A stretch of 64,000 bases of DNA, from positions 1-64,000 of the forward strand of contig JBAVKQ010000093.1 of NCBI GenBank assembly GCA_049688395.1, in the 5' to 3' direction. This DNA comes from Prado023 sp049688395. Its GTDB lineage: Bacteria; Actinomycetota; Actinomycetes; S36-B12; CAIYMF01. The notes under the pieces are model-generated. The model had not been told where the DNA came from. It searched no databases and was given only the letters and a program-made list of their open reading frames with translations. The position numbers were made by a program, and so were the translations under genes. Each line of letters opens with the position of its first letter. Within the stretch, counting starts at the first letter, position 1. Below, one piece after another: positions 43,982 to 52,434 of the stretch.

Positions 43982-44815
43982 TCACCCGCCGGCGATGATG
44001 CCGGCGTTCAGGCTGAGCAGGAGGGAATCGATCAGCGCGAGCAGCATCACGATCCTGAACAGGTGCCGGCCACCGGATGCGGTGGCGGCCAGGACCGAGA
44101 CCGCGGTCAACCCTGCCAGGATGGCGACCGCGGTGGGCAGGTGCAGGTCGAGGTTCCCCACGAGCAGACCGGTGGCCGCCAGTAGCGCGACGACGGCCAG
44201 CTGCGCCGACAGCCGCCCCCCCAGGCGCCCGACCAGTCCCTGGCTGTCGGTTGCCCGGTCGGTGTCGATGTCGGGGATGCCGTTGGCCAGATGCGCGCCC
44301 ACCCCGAGCAGCGACAGGGTCGCCACCGCCCACCCGGCCGGCGGCTGCGGCGGGGTCAGCCCGTAGGTCAGGAACGGGGCGAACAGCCCGAAGGACACCA
44401 GGTAGGGCACGAACGACCAGATCGTCGTCTTCAGCCACAGGTCATAGGCCCAGGCAGACGCGACGGCGACGATGTGGGCGGCGCCACCGATGACCCCACC
44501 GGCCAGGAGCGACAGCGGGATGCACGCGAGGGCAGCGGTGCTCGCGGCCACCCACAGGCGGCGTTCGCTTACCACACCGCGCACGGTGGGCTTGTCCCAC
44601 CGCTGCGCGTGCCGGTCGCGCTGCGCGTCATGGGCGTCGTTGGCCCAGCCGACGGACAGCTGCCCGGACAGGACGGCCAGGAACACGGCGAGGCCCCCGA
44701 TCGGTCCTCGGCCCAAGGACAGCGCCAAGGCGGTGATGGCGACGGTGACCACGAGGGTGGGCCCGGGGTGACAGGCCGCCACCAGTCCGCGTACCTGCGC
44801 GTGGCGAGCAACCAT
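43982..44815 (-). CDS. UbiA-family prenyltransferase
   Basis: The 277-residue membrane protein has about eight helices and the two Asp-rich motifs that hold Mg-prenyl diphosphate: NDAHDAQRD (59-67) and NGIPDIDTDRATD in the second half. The family attaches an isoprenoid chain to an aromatic ring in the membrane. It lies 6 nt after the FAD enzyme gene in a cluster with a type III PKS, so its acceptor is probably the PKS-derived phenol or quinone rather than a respiratory-quinone precursor; this is inference. Confidence 0.88.
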   Translation of the reverse strand: MVARHAQVRGLVAACHPGPTLVVTVAITALALSLGRGPIGGLAVFLAVLSGQLSVGWANDAHDAQRDRHAQRWDKPTVRGVVSERRLWVAASTAALACIPLSLLAGGVIGGAAHIVAVASAWAYDLWLKTTIWSFVPYLVSFGLFAPFLTYGLTPPQPPAGWAVATLSLLGVGAHLANGIPDIDTDRATDSQGLVGRLGGRLSAQLAVVALLAATGLLVGNLDLHLPTAVAILAGLTAVSVLAATASGGRHLFRIVMLLALIDSLLLSLNAGIIAGG

Positions 44816-44821
44816 CGTCGG

Positions 44822-45841
44822 CTACCCGGCGATCCGGTCGACGATGCGGGTGAACGTACGCGGCAGCGCCTGCGCGGTGGGCACGATCATCGGGCGCAGG
44901 CGGGGCCTCGCGCCGACCCAGAGCAGGGTGTTGGTCAGGTTCCGGTAGGAGCGGGTGATCCGCGTCCACGCCGCTTCGTAGCGCTGGGGCTGGTCGGTCA
45001 CGATCGCCTCGACGGCTGCCTGCGCCTCGGCGAAGCCGACCCGCAGCCCTTCCCCGGTCAGGGCGTCGACGTAGCCGGCCGCGTCGCCGACCAGCAGCAC
45101 CCGGCCCGCCACCCGCGCGGTGCTGGACTGCCGCAACGGCCCGGCCCCCCGCAGCGCACTGGCCTGCGCGGCCCCGGACAGGTGGTCGGCCAGGCTCGGC
45201 AGGCTGGCGATGGCCGCCGCTAGGTCCAGCGGCCTGGGTCCCAGCACCGCCACCCCGACCGTGTCCGGGCTCACCGGCGTGACGTACACCTCCTGCCCGG
45301 GCAGCCAGTGCACCTCGACCAGGTCCGACCAGGGGGCAACCCTGAAGTGCTGGCGCAGGCCGAACCGGCGCGCCCCAGCAGGACGGGCTGCCAGACCCGT
45401 TGCCCGGCGCACAGTGGAGTGCAGCCCATCGGCTCCGACCAGGTAGCGGGCGTCCATTCCTGCAACATGCACCCCCGCGGCGGTCTGCGTCACCCCGGAC
45501 ACTGCGCCCGGGTGGATGCGGACCCCGACCTGGCGGGCCCGGTCCAGCATGGCTTCGTGCAGGGTCGTCCGCCGCACCCCGCGCCCGGGCCCGGCGCTGA
45601 ACGTGGCCTGAGCCGCCCGCGCGCCCGACAGGTAGCGGATCCCCGTGAGGTCCACTCCCTGCGGGTCGATGCCCAGGGTGTTCAGCCGGGCCAGGGCCTG
45701 GGGCATCAGGCCCTCCCCGCACGCCTTGTCGATGGCCCCCGGCCGCGGTTCCACGACGACCACCTCCAGGTCGGCCATGGCGGCGTCGATCGCCGTGGCC
45801 AGCCCCACCGGCCCGCCCCCGGCCACGACCAGGTCGATCAT
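44822..45841 (-). CDS. FAD-dependent oxidoreductase, geranylgeranyl-reductase/hydroxylase type
   Basis: The 339-residue flavoprotein starts with the FAD loop IDLVVAGGGPVGLATAID, has ACGEGLMPQALARL, YLVGADGLHSTVR (the DG motif) and LLVGDAAGYVDALTGEGL, a GD motif of the p-hydroxybenzoate-hydroxylase fold. Members either hydroxylate phenols or saturate prenyl chains, and both reactions make sense in a PKS III-UbiA pathway. ATG 45841 overlaps the methyltransferase stop by 4 nt. Confidence 0.83.
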   Translation of the reverse strand: MIDLVVAGGGPVGLATAIDAAMADLEVVVVEPRPGAIDKACGEGLMPQALARLNTLGIDPQGVDLTGIRYLSGARAAQATFSAGPGRGVRRTTLHEAMLDRARQVGVRIHPGAVSGVTQTAAGVHVAGMDARYLVGADGLHSTVRRATGLAARPAGARRFGLRQHFRVAPWSDLVEVHWLPGQEVYVTPVSPDTVGVAVLGPRPLDLAAAIASLPSLADHLSGAAQASALRGAGPLRQSSTARVAGRVLLVGDAAGYVDALTGEGLRVGFAEAQAAVEAIVTDQPQRYEAAWTRITRSYRNLTNTLLWVGARPRLRPMIVPTAQALPRTFTRIVDRIAG

Positions 45842-46368
45842 CGAGACCCGGCCGGCAGCAGCTTCAGTGCGGCGTCCTCGGTGCGGATCCGGACCGCCAT
45901 CAGGGCAGCGTTCAGCGTGGTGAACACCAGGGCGGTGACCCATGCCGAGCCGACCAGCGGCAGCGCGAACCCCTCGATCACGACCGCCACGTAGTTGGGG
46001 TGGGACAGTCGGGCGTAGGGACCGCGAGTCACCCTCGGCAGGCCGGGGACGATCACCACCCGGGTGTTCCACCGTGGCCCCAGCGAGGCGATGCACCACC
46101 AGCGCAGCGCCTGGGCGCCCAGCACCAGTATCAGCATCGGCACCGCCAGGGCGGCGATCATCTGCCGACCTGCCAGATGGACCTCGACCAAGGCCCCCAC
46201 CAGCAGGCCCAGGTGCAGCACGACCATCGCCGGATAGTGCCCCCGGCCGTGCTCCTGCCCGCCGCGCTCGGCGCTCCAGCGCAGGTTGCGCTGGGAGACG
46301 ATCAGCTCGGCGACCCGCTCCAGGCCCACGAGGACGATAAGCACCGTGAATACGGTGGTGCCGCTCAC
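45838..46368 (-). CDS. ICMT-like membrane methyltransferase
   Basis: The 176-residue protein has about four membrane helices and the C-terminal isoprenylcysteine-carboxyl-methyltransferase signature RGPYARLSHPNYVAVVIEG, which binds SAM. Bacterial relatives coupled to type III PKSs O-methylate alkylresorcinols or alkylpyrones, which is the probable role here. GTG 46368 starts 4 nt after the PKS stop; ATG 46401, overlapping the PKS gene, would add 11 residues. Confidence 0.83.
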   Translation of the reverse strand: MSGTTVFTVLIVLVGLERVAELIVSQRNLRWSAERGGQEHGRGHYPAMVVLHLGLLVGALVEVHLAGRQMIAALAVPMLILVLGAQALRWWCIASLGPRWNTRVVIVPGLPRVTRGPYARLSHPNYVAVVIEGFALPLVGSAWVTALVFTTLNAALMAVRIRTEDAALKLLPAGSR

Positions 46369-46372
46369 CGGG

Positions 46373-47449
46373 TCACCAGCGCAGCAGGACGAGTTCGGCA
46401 CAGAACCCCGGGCCCAGGGCGATCAGCAGCCCGGGTGTCCCCGAATCGGGAGTCGGGGCGCCGTCACGGCCCTCGAGGGTGTCGGCGAGCACATGCAGGA
46501 CCGAGGCCGAGGACAGGTTCCCGATGCGTGCCAACGACCGCCAAGTGACCCCCAGCTCGTCGTCGGTCAGACCCAGGGAGGACTCCATGGCCTCCAGCAC
46601 CTTCGGGCCGCCCGGGTGACAGACCCAGTTCGCGATGTCGGGAACCTTCAGATCCTGATCGGAGAGGAAACCGACGACGTCGTCCTCGAGGTACTGGGTC
46701 ACGACCGTCGGCACGTCGGCCGACAGCACGAGCCGGAACCCGCTGCCGCCGACGTCCCAGCCCATGGTGTGCTGGGTGTCGGGATACATCCGGCTGCGCG
46801 AGGCGAGCACGCGAGGCCCGGTGATGCCCATCCGCCGCGCGCGGTCGGCTCCCACCATCACGACCGCGGCCGCACCGTCACCGAACAATCCGCTGGCCAC
46901 CACGTTGGGCATCGACACGTCCGCGTGCTGCAACGTCAGCGAGCACAACTCGATCGAGAGCAGCACGGCCACCCCGTCGGGATCGCCCAGCAGGTAGTCG
47001 CGGACCCGGGCGATCCCCGCCACCCCGGCCACGCACCCGAGGCCGAAGATCGGCAGGCGTTTGACGTCGGGACGCAGCCCCAACGCCGGCACGAGCCGGG
47101 CCTCCAACGACGGTGCCGCGATCCCCGTCACCGAGGTGGACACCACCAGGTCGACGTCCTCGGGCCTCAGGCCGGCCTTGGCCAGGGCGCCCCGGATGGC
47201 CTGCTCGCCCAGGTCCAGGCCCACCCGGATGAACACATCGTTGGCCGCCCCGAAGTCGTCGAGGTCGGGGTAATCCGCCAGGTCGAGGGCCAGGTTCCGG
47301 CTGCGCACACCTGTGGCGGCATGGATCTTCTCGACCAGCGCGACGTGGCCACCATCGGGGGACACCATCGTTCCGAACGCCTTGGTGATCTCCTGCTGCG
47401 GGTAGGCGAACGGGGCCAACACTCCATGAACTCCGGCAATAACCACCAT
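46373..47449 (-). CDS. Type III polyketide synthase (chalcone/alkylresorcinol synthase family)
   Basis: The 358-residue ketosynthase has the catalytic triad Cys139 (IFGLGCVAGV), His278 (NWVCHPGGPK) and Asn311 (RIGNLSSAS), plus the end motif LLIALGPGFCAELVLL. Type III PKSs extend an acyl-CoA starter with malonyl-CoA and cyclise it. With membrane methyltransferase, flavoenzyme and UbiA genes downstream, an alkylresorcinol or alkylquinone lipid is the likely product. It is the first gene of the cluster; TATGCT lies 6 nt before the ATG. Confidence 0.92.
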   Translation of the reverse strand: MVVIAGVHGVLAPFAYPQQEITKAFGTMVSPDGGHVALVEKIHAATGVRSRNLALDLADYPDLDDFGAANDVFIRVGLDLGEQAIRGALAKAGLRPEDVDLVVSTSVTGIAAPSLEARLVPALGLRPDVKRLPIFGLGCVAGVAGIARVRDYLLGDPDGVAVLLSIELCSLTLQHADVSMPNVVASGLFGDGAAAVVMVGADRARRMGITGPRVLASRSRMYPDTQHTMGWDVGGSGFRLVLSADVPTVVTQYLEDDVVGFLSDQDLKVPDIANWVCHPGGPKVLEAMESSLGLTDDELGVTWRSLARIGNLSSASVLHVLADTLEGRDGAPTPDSGTPGLLIALGPGFCAELVLLRW

Positions 47450-47455
47450 CCGGGC

Positions 47456-47461
47456 AGCATA
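47456..47461 (-). promoter_or_regulatory. Putative -10 box of the PKS cluster
   Basis: TATGCT on the minus strand, one mismatch from TATAAT-type cores, is followed by 6 nt and the PKS ATG. The four-gene cluster probably starts here as a leaderless mRNA. Confidence 0.5.
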
Positions 47462-47539
47462 GGTGCCAAACCCCGCTTGCGCCGCCGACGCAGTTCGGGG
47501 GATCGCTCTCCGACGGGGTGTGGCCCGGGTGCGGACCGG

Positions 47540-48715
47540 TCACGGGGGAGCGTCGAACGCGCGCGCGACGACCACGTCGGTCGACGCGTGGGCGATGATC
47601 GACAGGGTGATGGTCAACGCGGTCAGGTGGAACAGCGCGTCGGCCGCGTCGATGCCCGATTCCAGGATCAACAGGCCGTAGACGACCGAGGCGAAGCCCT
47701 TCGGCCCGAACCACATGGCGGCGGCCTTCTCCCGCATGTCCAACGGCGAGCGGGCCAGGGAGATCAGCAGTGCCAGGGGCCGTGCCACCACGAGGGCCAG
47801 CACCGCGAACACCCACCCGGGCCACGGGATCTCGCGCAGGAACGGGATCGAGATGAGCAGGCCGAAGACCAGCAGGGCGCCGAGCTTGAGCAGTTCGGCC
47901 AGCACTTCGCCCAGCTCGCGGAAGGCCTGCACCTCGCGCTGGCCCAGGGTGGCCACGGTCATGCCGGCGGTGAATGCGGCCAGGAACAGGTTGGCGGTGG
48001 TGAGCAGGCACAGCCCCACGACCAGCAGGGCGATGCCCACGGCGGTGATGGCGATGTACTCACCGCTCGAGGCGAACACCCGGCTGCGTTCCAGACGCAG
48101 CACCGCCCAGGGCACGACCACGCCGATCCCGACCCCGAGCAGCAGTTCGAAGAGCACCGTGCCGATCTGGGGCTCCTCCTTGGAGGCGATCTCCAGCAGG
48201 ATGATGACCACGGGCAGCGCAAGCCCGTCGTTGAGGCCCGACTCGACGTTGAGCATCTGGCGCAGGCGGTGGGGGACCCGCAGGTTGCCGACCAGCGCCG
48301 CGGCGAAGACCGGATCGGTCGGGGCCAGGGCGGCACCGAGCAGCAGACACTCCAACATACTCAGATCCGTCAGCCAGTAGGCGAGGCCTGCGGTGATGGC
48401 CATGGTCAGGGGCATCCCGAACAGCAGCGCGCGACTGGGCAGTCGCCAGGCCGCCCGCAGGTCGGGCCAGCCCAGACGCATCCCGTCGGTGAACAGGACC
48501 GCGAACAGCGCGGCCTCGGCCAACCAGAGGACGATCGGGTCGTCGGGCTGCAGGTCGACGATGCCCAATGAACCGTCGCCGGCCACGATCCCCACGACCA
48601 GGAACAGCACCGCCGTGGACAGGACCGTCCTGTGCGCCCGCGCGGAGATGAGCACCGCGACCAGCAGGGCCACGGCGTAGAGCAGCAGCAGGACGGTGTT
48701 CTGGTCCACGGCCAT
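47540..48715 (-). CDS. CPA1-type cation/proton antiporter
   Basis: This 391-residue protein has about 12 helices and the NhaP hallmarks GAALAPTDPVFAAALV and MLNVESGLNDGLALPVVII, then MWFGPKGFASVVYGLLILESG. It exchanges Na+ or K+ for H+. TACCGT lies 8 nt before ATG 48715. It ends 90 nt upstream of the PKS start, so it may read toward the PKS cluster, although the PKS has its own -10-like box. Confidence 0.9.
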   Translation of the reverse strand: MAVDQNTVLLLLYAVALLVAVLISARAHRTVLSTAVLFLVVGIVAGDGSLGIVDLQPDDPIVLWLAEAALFAVLFTDGMRLGWPDLRAAWRLPSRALLFGMPLTMAITAGLAYWLTDLSMLECLLLGAALAPTDPVFAAALVGNLRVPHRLRQMLNVESGLNDGLALPVVIILLEIASKEEPQIGTVLFELLLGVGIGVVVPWAVLRLERSRVFASSGEYIAITAVGIALLVVGLCLLTTANLFLAAFTAGMTVATLGQREVQAFRELGEVLAELLKLGALLVFGLLISIPFLREIPWPGWVFAVLALVVARPLALLISLARSPLDMREKAAAMWFGPKGFASVVYGLLILESGIDAADALFHLTALTITLSIIAHASTDVVVARAFDAPP

Positions 48716-48854
48716 GGGCGCTGACGGTACTCGGACCGCTGCCCGACCGCCCCGGAGGCCGGCTAGGACACCTGCCTACGCCTGGCTACGCGGCGACCTC
48801 GGCGGTCGGGTGGTGTCCGGGATCAGGTGGTGTCCAGGGGTCAACCGGCGGGCC

Positions 48855-49634
48855 GTGGGAGCCGATCACAGGAGTGTGTCTGCTGGTGTCCGCCGATTTG
48901 CGTTCTCGGTCAACGGGCAGCCCGTGGGCTGGCATGTGTACGGGCCCGATGCCGGCCGCCCGCTGCTGTTCCTGCACGGGTGGGGGATGCTGGTCAACGG
49001 GTACTGGAGGGCCATCGAGGGCCTGGCCGCTGCCGGCTGGACCATCCACGCGATCGACTTGCCCGGGTTCGGTGGTAGCGCGCCGCTGCCGGTGACCCGC
49101 TCGTCGCTGACCGGGTACGCCGACTTCCTGGGCGCGGCCCTGGCGGTCAGCCCGTTGGCGGGTGCGCAGGTCCCCGTCGTCGGGCACTCGTTCGGAGCGG
49201 GCATCGCGGCCCGGGTCGCGGTGAGCCAGGAGGACCTGTTCCAGGCGTTGCTGCTGGTCTGCCCCGTTGGCGGGGCCGGGTCCTCGGTGCGCTCCTGGGT
49301 GGCGATGACCAGTGCCCTGGTCACCGAGTTCAGCCAGGAGTTGGCGATCCGGGCCACTGATTCGGTCACGGCCGTGATCCGGCACCCGTTGCCGTTGGTC
49401 CGCTCCGCGTACGCGGCGAAGACAGCGGACCTGACCGGAGAGCTCATCACGCTGCACTCCGGGCAGGTGCCGGTGCATCTGGTTCTCGCCGATCGTGACT
49501 CGATCGTTCCGGCGGGGCAGCTGGTCAGCGCGCCGTCCACGTCGACCACCGTGGTGCGTGGCAACCACGGCTGGATGCTGACCCGGCCGGCGGAGTTCGC
49601 CGACGCTGCGTGCCGAACCCTCCCCGCGGCCTGA
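48855..49634 (+). CDS. Alpha/beta hydrolase
   Basis: About 259 residues: oxyanion loop LLFLHGWGMLVNG, nucleophile elbow VPVVGHSFGAGIAAR with Ser, acid in VLADRDSIVP and His in VRGNHGWMLT. It is a serine hydrolase of unknown substrate. Start choice is weak: GTG 48855 or GTG 48876 are possible, and the AGGAG between them is too close to the second. It is divergent from the antiporter. Confidence 0.72.
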   Translation: MGADHRSVSAGVRRFAFSVNGQPVGWHVYGPDAGRPLLFLHGWGMLVNGYWRAIEGLAAAGWTIHAIDLPGFGGSAPLPVTRSSLTGYADFLGAALAVSPLAGAQVPVVGHSFGAGIAARVAVSQEDLFQALLLVCPVGGAGSSVRSWVAMTSALVTEFSQELAIRATDSVTAVIRHPLPLVRSAYAAKTADLTGELITLHSGQVPVHLVLADRDSIVPAGQLVSAPSTSTTVVRGNHGWMLTRPAEFADAACRTLPAA

Positions 49635-49903
49635 GGGTCGATCCTCCTGAGGCTCGGTCGTATTGCCCAGCGTCGAGGCACGCGTCAGCGCCGGGGCGCT
49701 GCCGTCATCGCGCCAGATCCTGCGCTCCGTCATGCCCCGACCCGATGGCCCACTGTGCAGTAGCCTCGGGTCCAGCAGTCGAGGTTTCGGCAAGTGGGGT
49801 TCGTGCCGACCCGCGAGCGCTCCACGCCAGGTCGGCGGGTCGTCACCTCCAGGCCCAGCACGAAGCAATCATCGACGACGAGTACGTGCACAAGGAGAGG
49901 GCG

Positions 49904-50035
49904 ATGGACGCACGAGGCTGGATAGTCCTGATAGCACTGATCGTGATCCTGGGGTCGGCCTTGTTCGTCTGGTTCCGAAAGCGGCAACGGTCGGGTTCCA
50001 TCCGAGCTGCCGATCGGAAGCGGGACCAGACATGA
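49904..50035 (+). CDS. Small single-pass membrane protein, 43 aa
   Basis: The product begins MDARGWIVLIALIVILGSAL, one membrane helix, followed by a strongly basic tail (WFRKRQRSGSIRAADRKRDQ). AAGGAGAGG lies 4 nt before the ATG and its stop overlaps the next start by 4 nt, so it is a real gene translated with the PRC-barrel proteins. The 269 nt before it hold no other gene. No family is recognised. Confidence 0.7.
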   Translation: MDARGWIVLIALIVILGSALFVWFRKRQRSGSIRAADRKRDQT

Positions 50036-50640
50036 CGACTTCGTCGATGCGGCTGATCCGCGCTGTCGAGATCATCGGGATGCCGGTCGTGACGATCGAT
50101 GGCGGTGAAGATGTTGCCGAGGTGAAGGATGTCGTCTACGACGGCACCAATCACCAACTCGTGGGCTTCACGCTCAACAAGCGGGGCTGGTTCCGGGGGA
50201 CGCTGAGCGAGGTGCTCGATGCGGCGCAGATCGCGGCCATCGGCCGGGACGCGGTGATGGTCGGCTCCGCGGCCGACGTTTCGGCGCCGGTCGCCGCTCC
50301 TGATGCGGCGGCCCTGCGGGACCGGGGCCGTGACGTGCTCGGCAACAGCGTGATCACGACCGATGGCACCGCCTTGGGCACAGTCTCCGGTGTCCTCCTG
50401 AGCGCCGGGAAGCGACCCGCCGCAGTCGGCTACGAGTTGACCGACAAAGGTGGCGCTTCGGTCCTGATCCCGATCTCGGCGCAGCTGTCGCTGTCCGGTG
50501 ACAACTTGGTCGTCCCCACGGATGTGCGGTCCTTCGATCCTGCGGACCTGGCCGGCTTCGGCGCCTTCGCCAGCGCGGCGCGCCACGTCGTGGCCGACGA
50601 TGCGACACCCAACGACCAGGAGGCAGCGGCAGATGAATGA
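50032..50640 (+). CDS. PRC-barrel-domain protein, 202 aa
   Basis: Two PRC-barrel-like units are seen: residues about 8-75 (IIGMPVVTIDGGEDVAEVKDVVYD) and about 100-180 (LGNSVITTDGTALGTVSGVLL). This small beta-barrel occurs in photosynthetic reaction-centre H subunits and in the ribosome factor RimM, but stand-alone members often respond to stress. No membrane helix is seen; with the small membrane protein upstream it might be recruited to the membrane (inference). Confidence 0.78.
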   Translation: MTTSSMRLIRAVEIIGMPVVTIDGGEDVAEVKDVVYDGTNHQLVGFTLNKRGWFRGTLSEVLDAAQIAAIGRDAVMVGSAADVSAPVAAPDAAALRDRGRDVLGNSVITTDGTALGTVSGVLLSAGKRPAAVGYELTDKGGASVLIPISAQLSLSGDNLVVPTDVRSFDPADLAGFGAFASAARHVVADDATPNDQEAAADE

Positions 50641-51082
50641 GCTCATGAGTGCTGCGTTGGGCCGCCGGGTGGTGGCGGTCGACACCGCCGAGGACGTCGG
50701 TGAGGTCAAGGCCTTCGTTCTCGAAGGCTCGGGCCGGAGAATCACGCAGCTGCACGTCGCCGGCCGGAAACGCTCCGCCGAACTCGTCAACTGGTCGGAC
50801 CTGGCCGGTTTCGGCCCCGATGCGGTGATGGTGGCATCGCAGGGTGCCGTCACCGACTCGGTCGAGGAGCGAGCCGATGAAATGGTGCGTGGCCACGTCT
50901 CGGCGATCGGGGCTCGGGTCCTGGACACAGACGGGTTCGAGCACGGACGGGTGACCGACATCGAGTTCGATTCCGCCGATGGCACCATCCTGGCCGCCGT
51001 CTGCGAGGACGCACGTTGGCCGGGCGACACCATCCGTGGGTTGGGAAGCTACGCACTCATCATCGACGCACCGTCGCGCTGA
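50633..51082 (+). CDS. PRC-barrel-domain protein, 149 aa
   Basis: This shorter protein has a first barrel unit (ALGRRVVAVDTAEDVGEVKAF) and a second (AIGARVLDTDGFEHGRVTDIEFD). It is related in layout to the preceding gene, which it overlaps by 8 nt; AGGAGG lies 9 nt before the ATG. The pair may be an old tandem duplication. No enzymatic motif is visible. Confidence 0.76.
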   Translation: MNELMSAALGRRVVAVDTAEDVGEVKAFVLEGSGRRITQLHVAGRKRSAELVNWSDLAGFGPDAVMVASQGAVTDSVEERADEMVRGHVSAIGARVLDTDGFEHGRVTDIEFDSADGTILAAVCEDARWPGDTIRGLGSYALIIDAPSR

Positions 51083-51443
51083 TGCTCACTGACATCGGTC
51101 TGCGGGGATGGCGGCAACGAACCTTGCCGCCGATGTGGTCGCAATCGGCCTCGGCACGCCAGCCGGAGCCGAACCTTGCCGCCCACATGGTCGTTTCACG
51201 TCCCTGGAGCCGGCCCATCAACGACCAGATCTAGCGCAAGGTTGCCTCTCGAGGCCGAGCGACCAGCCCCGAACGACCAAGTCGACGGCAAGGATTGCCA
51301 GGAGACACAAGTGCAGGGTCCAGCGCCGGGCGGGCAACCACGAGATCAGGTTCGCGTGCGGGCCAGGTCCCGGTCTCGCCGACGCCCGGGCGCAACCACC
51401 CGACGCGGCGCCCTGGCACCGAGGCCCGCGACATTGCCCGAGC
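51083..51443. repeat. Gene-free 361-nt stretch with repeat cluster 3
   Basis: No supportable gene. Four related motifs occur: 51119-51141 (+), 51171-51195 (+), 51220-51246 (-) and 51272-51299 (-), with a shared CTTGCCG-N6-TGGTCG core. The two-forward/two-reverse order equals clusters 1 and 2. The sequence differs (CTTGCCG for TTCGCCG), so kinship is probable rather than certain. Confidence 0.5.
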
Positions 51444-51809
51444 TCAGCGTCCGGGCTCGGGGTCGGCGCCCCGCGCACGTTCGCGACGGCTCCTCGGCTC
51501 GTCGATGACTGTGACCGGTGGCCGCGCGGTGCCGGAGCGGTAGGCGGCCCGACCCAACGCCATGCCCGAAAGTGGGACGGTCGCGATGTGGGCCACCAGC
51601 ACCAGCGCGACGAGGACGGCGTTGCGCGGGCTGGGCGCCATCGCCAAGGTTCCCAACAGAACCAGGATCACACCGAGGGAGGCCGCCTTCGACACGGCGG
51701 TGGCCCGGGTCAGCGGGTCCGGCAGCCGAAGCAGGCCGACCCCAGCCAACGTGACCAGACTGGCGCCGACGAGGATCGCGGCAGCCCCGAGCCCCGCCCA
51801 GCCGCTCAC
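51444..51809 (-). CDS. mrpG: Mrp Na+/H+ antiporter subunit G
   Basis: The 121-residue protein has three helices and the MnhG pattern VGLLRLPDPLTRATAVSKAASLG. The last about 30 residues are polar. It is the final subunit of the multi-subunit Mrp antiporter and overlaps mrpF by 4 nt. Confidence 0.88.
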   Translation of the reverse strand: MSGWAGLGAAAILVGASLVTLAGVGLLRLPDPLTRATAVSKAASLGVILVLLGTLAMAPSPRNAVLVALVLVAHIATVPLSGMALGRAAYRSGTARPPVTVIDEPRSRRERARGADPEPGR

Positions 51810-52069
51810 TGGTCCTCCTCGGATCGATCGACGAGGCGCGCGAGGCCGATCGTGGCCAGGAACCCGATCAGCACCGTGACAAGGGCGACGTCCAGCAGGG
51901 TCGGGGCCTCCAGGACGACCGACAGGATCGCGATCGCCGCCACCGCGGCGACGAACACCAGCTCCGCGGCGACCGCGCGGTCGGCCCCGCTGGGTCCCCG
52001 AGCGGCGCGCGTGACCGCGGCCAGGACACCGAGGGCCACCAGTGCCAGGGACAGGATCGGGATCAGCAT
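51806..52069 (-). CDS. mrpF: Mrp Na+/H+ antiporter subunit F
   Basis: This 87-residue protein has three helices with the MnhF pattern TRAARGPSGADRAVAAELVF and a conserved Asp in DVALVTVLIGFLATIGLARL. ATG 52069 overlaps the mrpE stop by 1 nt, which fixes the start. It is needed for assembly of the Mrp complex. Confidence 0.87.
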   Translation of the reverse strand: MLIPILSLALVALGVLAAVTRAARGPSGADRAVAAELVFVAAVAAIAILSVVLEAPTLLDVALVTVLIGFLATIGLARLVDRSEEDQ

Positions 52070-52434
52070 CAGCGATCCGCCGATCCGGCGCTGCGCAGGA
52101 CGCCGAGCACCCGGTCCTCCACGGCCACGAGCCCGGCGCGCAGTTCCTCGGGTTCCCGGGCGTACATGCTGTGCACCCACAGTTCGGCCAGGTCGGGATC
52201 GACCGTGACGGTCAGCGTCCCCGGTGTCAGGGTGATCAGGGCCGACAGGGTGGCCACCTCCATCGGGGTGCGGCAGCGCAGGGGCAGGATCACGATCCCC
52301 GGGACCAGCCTCGGGGACGGCACGATGATGTCGCGGCCCACCTGGATCGAGGAGACCACGATCGCCCGCACCGTCCATGCCAGCAGCCCGACCAGGGCGC
52401 CGGCTCTGCGCACGCTCTCGACCACCCAGGTCAT
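52069..52434 (-). CDS. mrpE: Mrp Na+/H+ antiporter subunit E
   Basis: The 121-residue protein has an N-terminal helix followed by the MnhE pattern VPSPRLVPGIVILPLRCRTPMEVA and LITLTPGTLTVTVDPD. It is shorter than many MrpE proteins, which have an extra N-terminal membrane helix. It overlaps mrpD by 4 nt. Confidence 0.87.
   Translation of the reverse strand: MTWVVESVRRAGALVGLLAWTVRAIVVSSIQVGRDIIVPSPRLVPGIVILPLRCRTPMEVATLSALITLTPGTLTVTVDPDLAELWVHSMYAREPEELRAGLVAVEDRVLGVLRSAGSADR

Noticed and set aside
46286..48571. A plus-strand frame of about 760 codons opposite the PKS and antiporter genes
   Set aside because: Shadow of two confidently identified minus-strand genes; Gln/Asp/Arg-rich with no motif.
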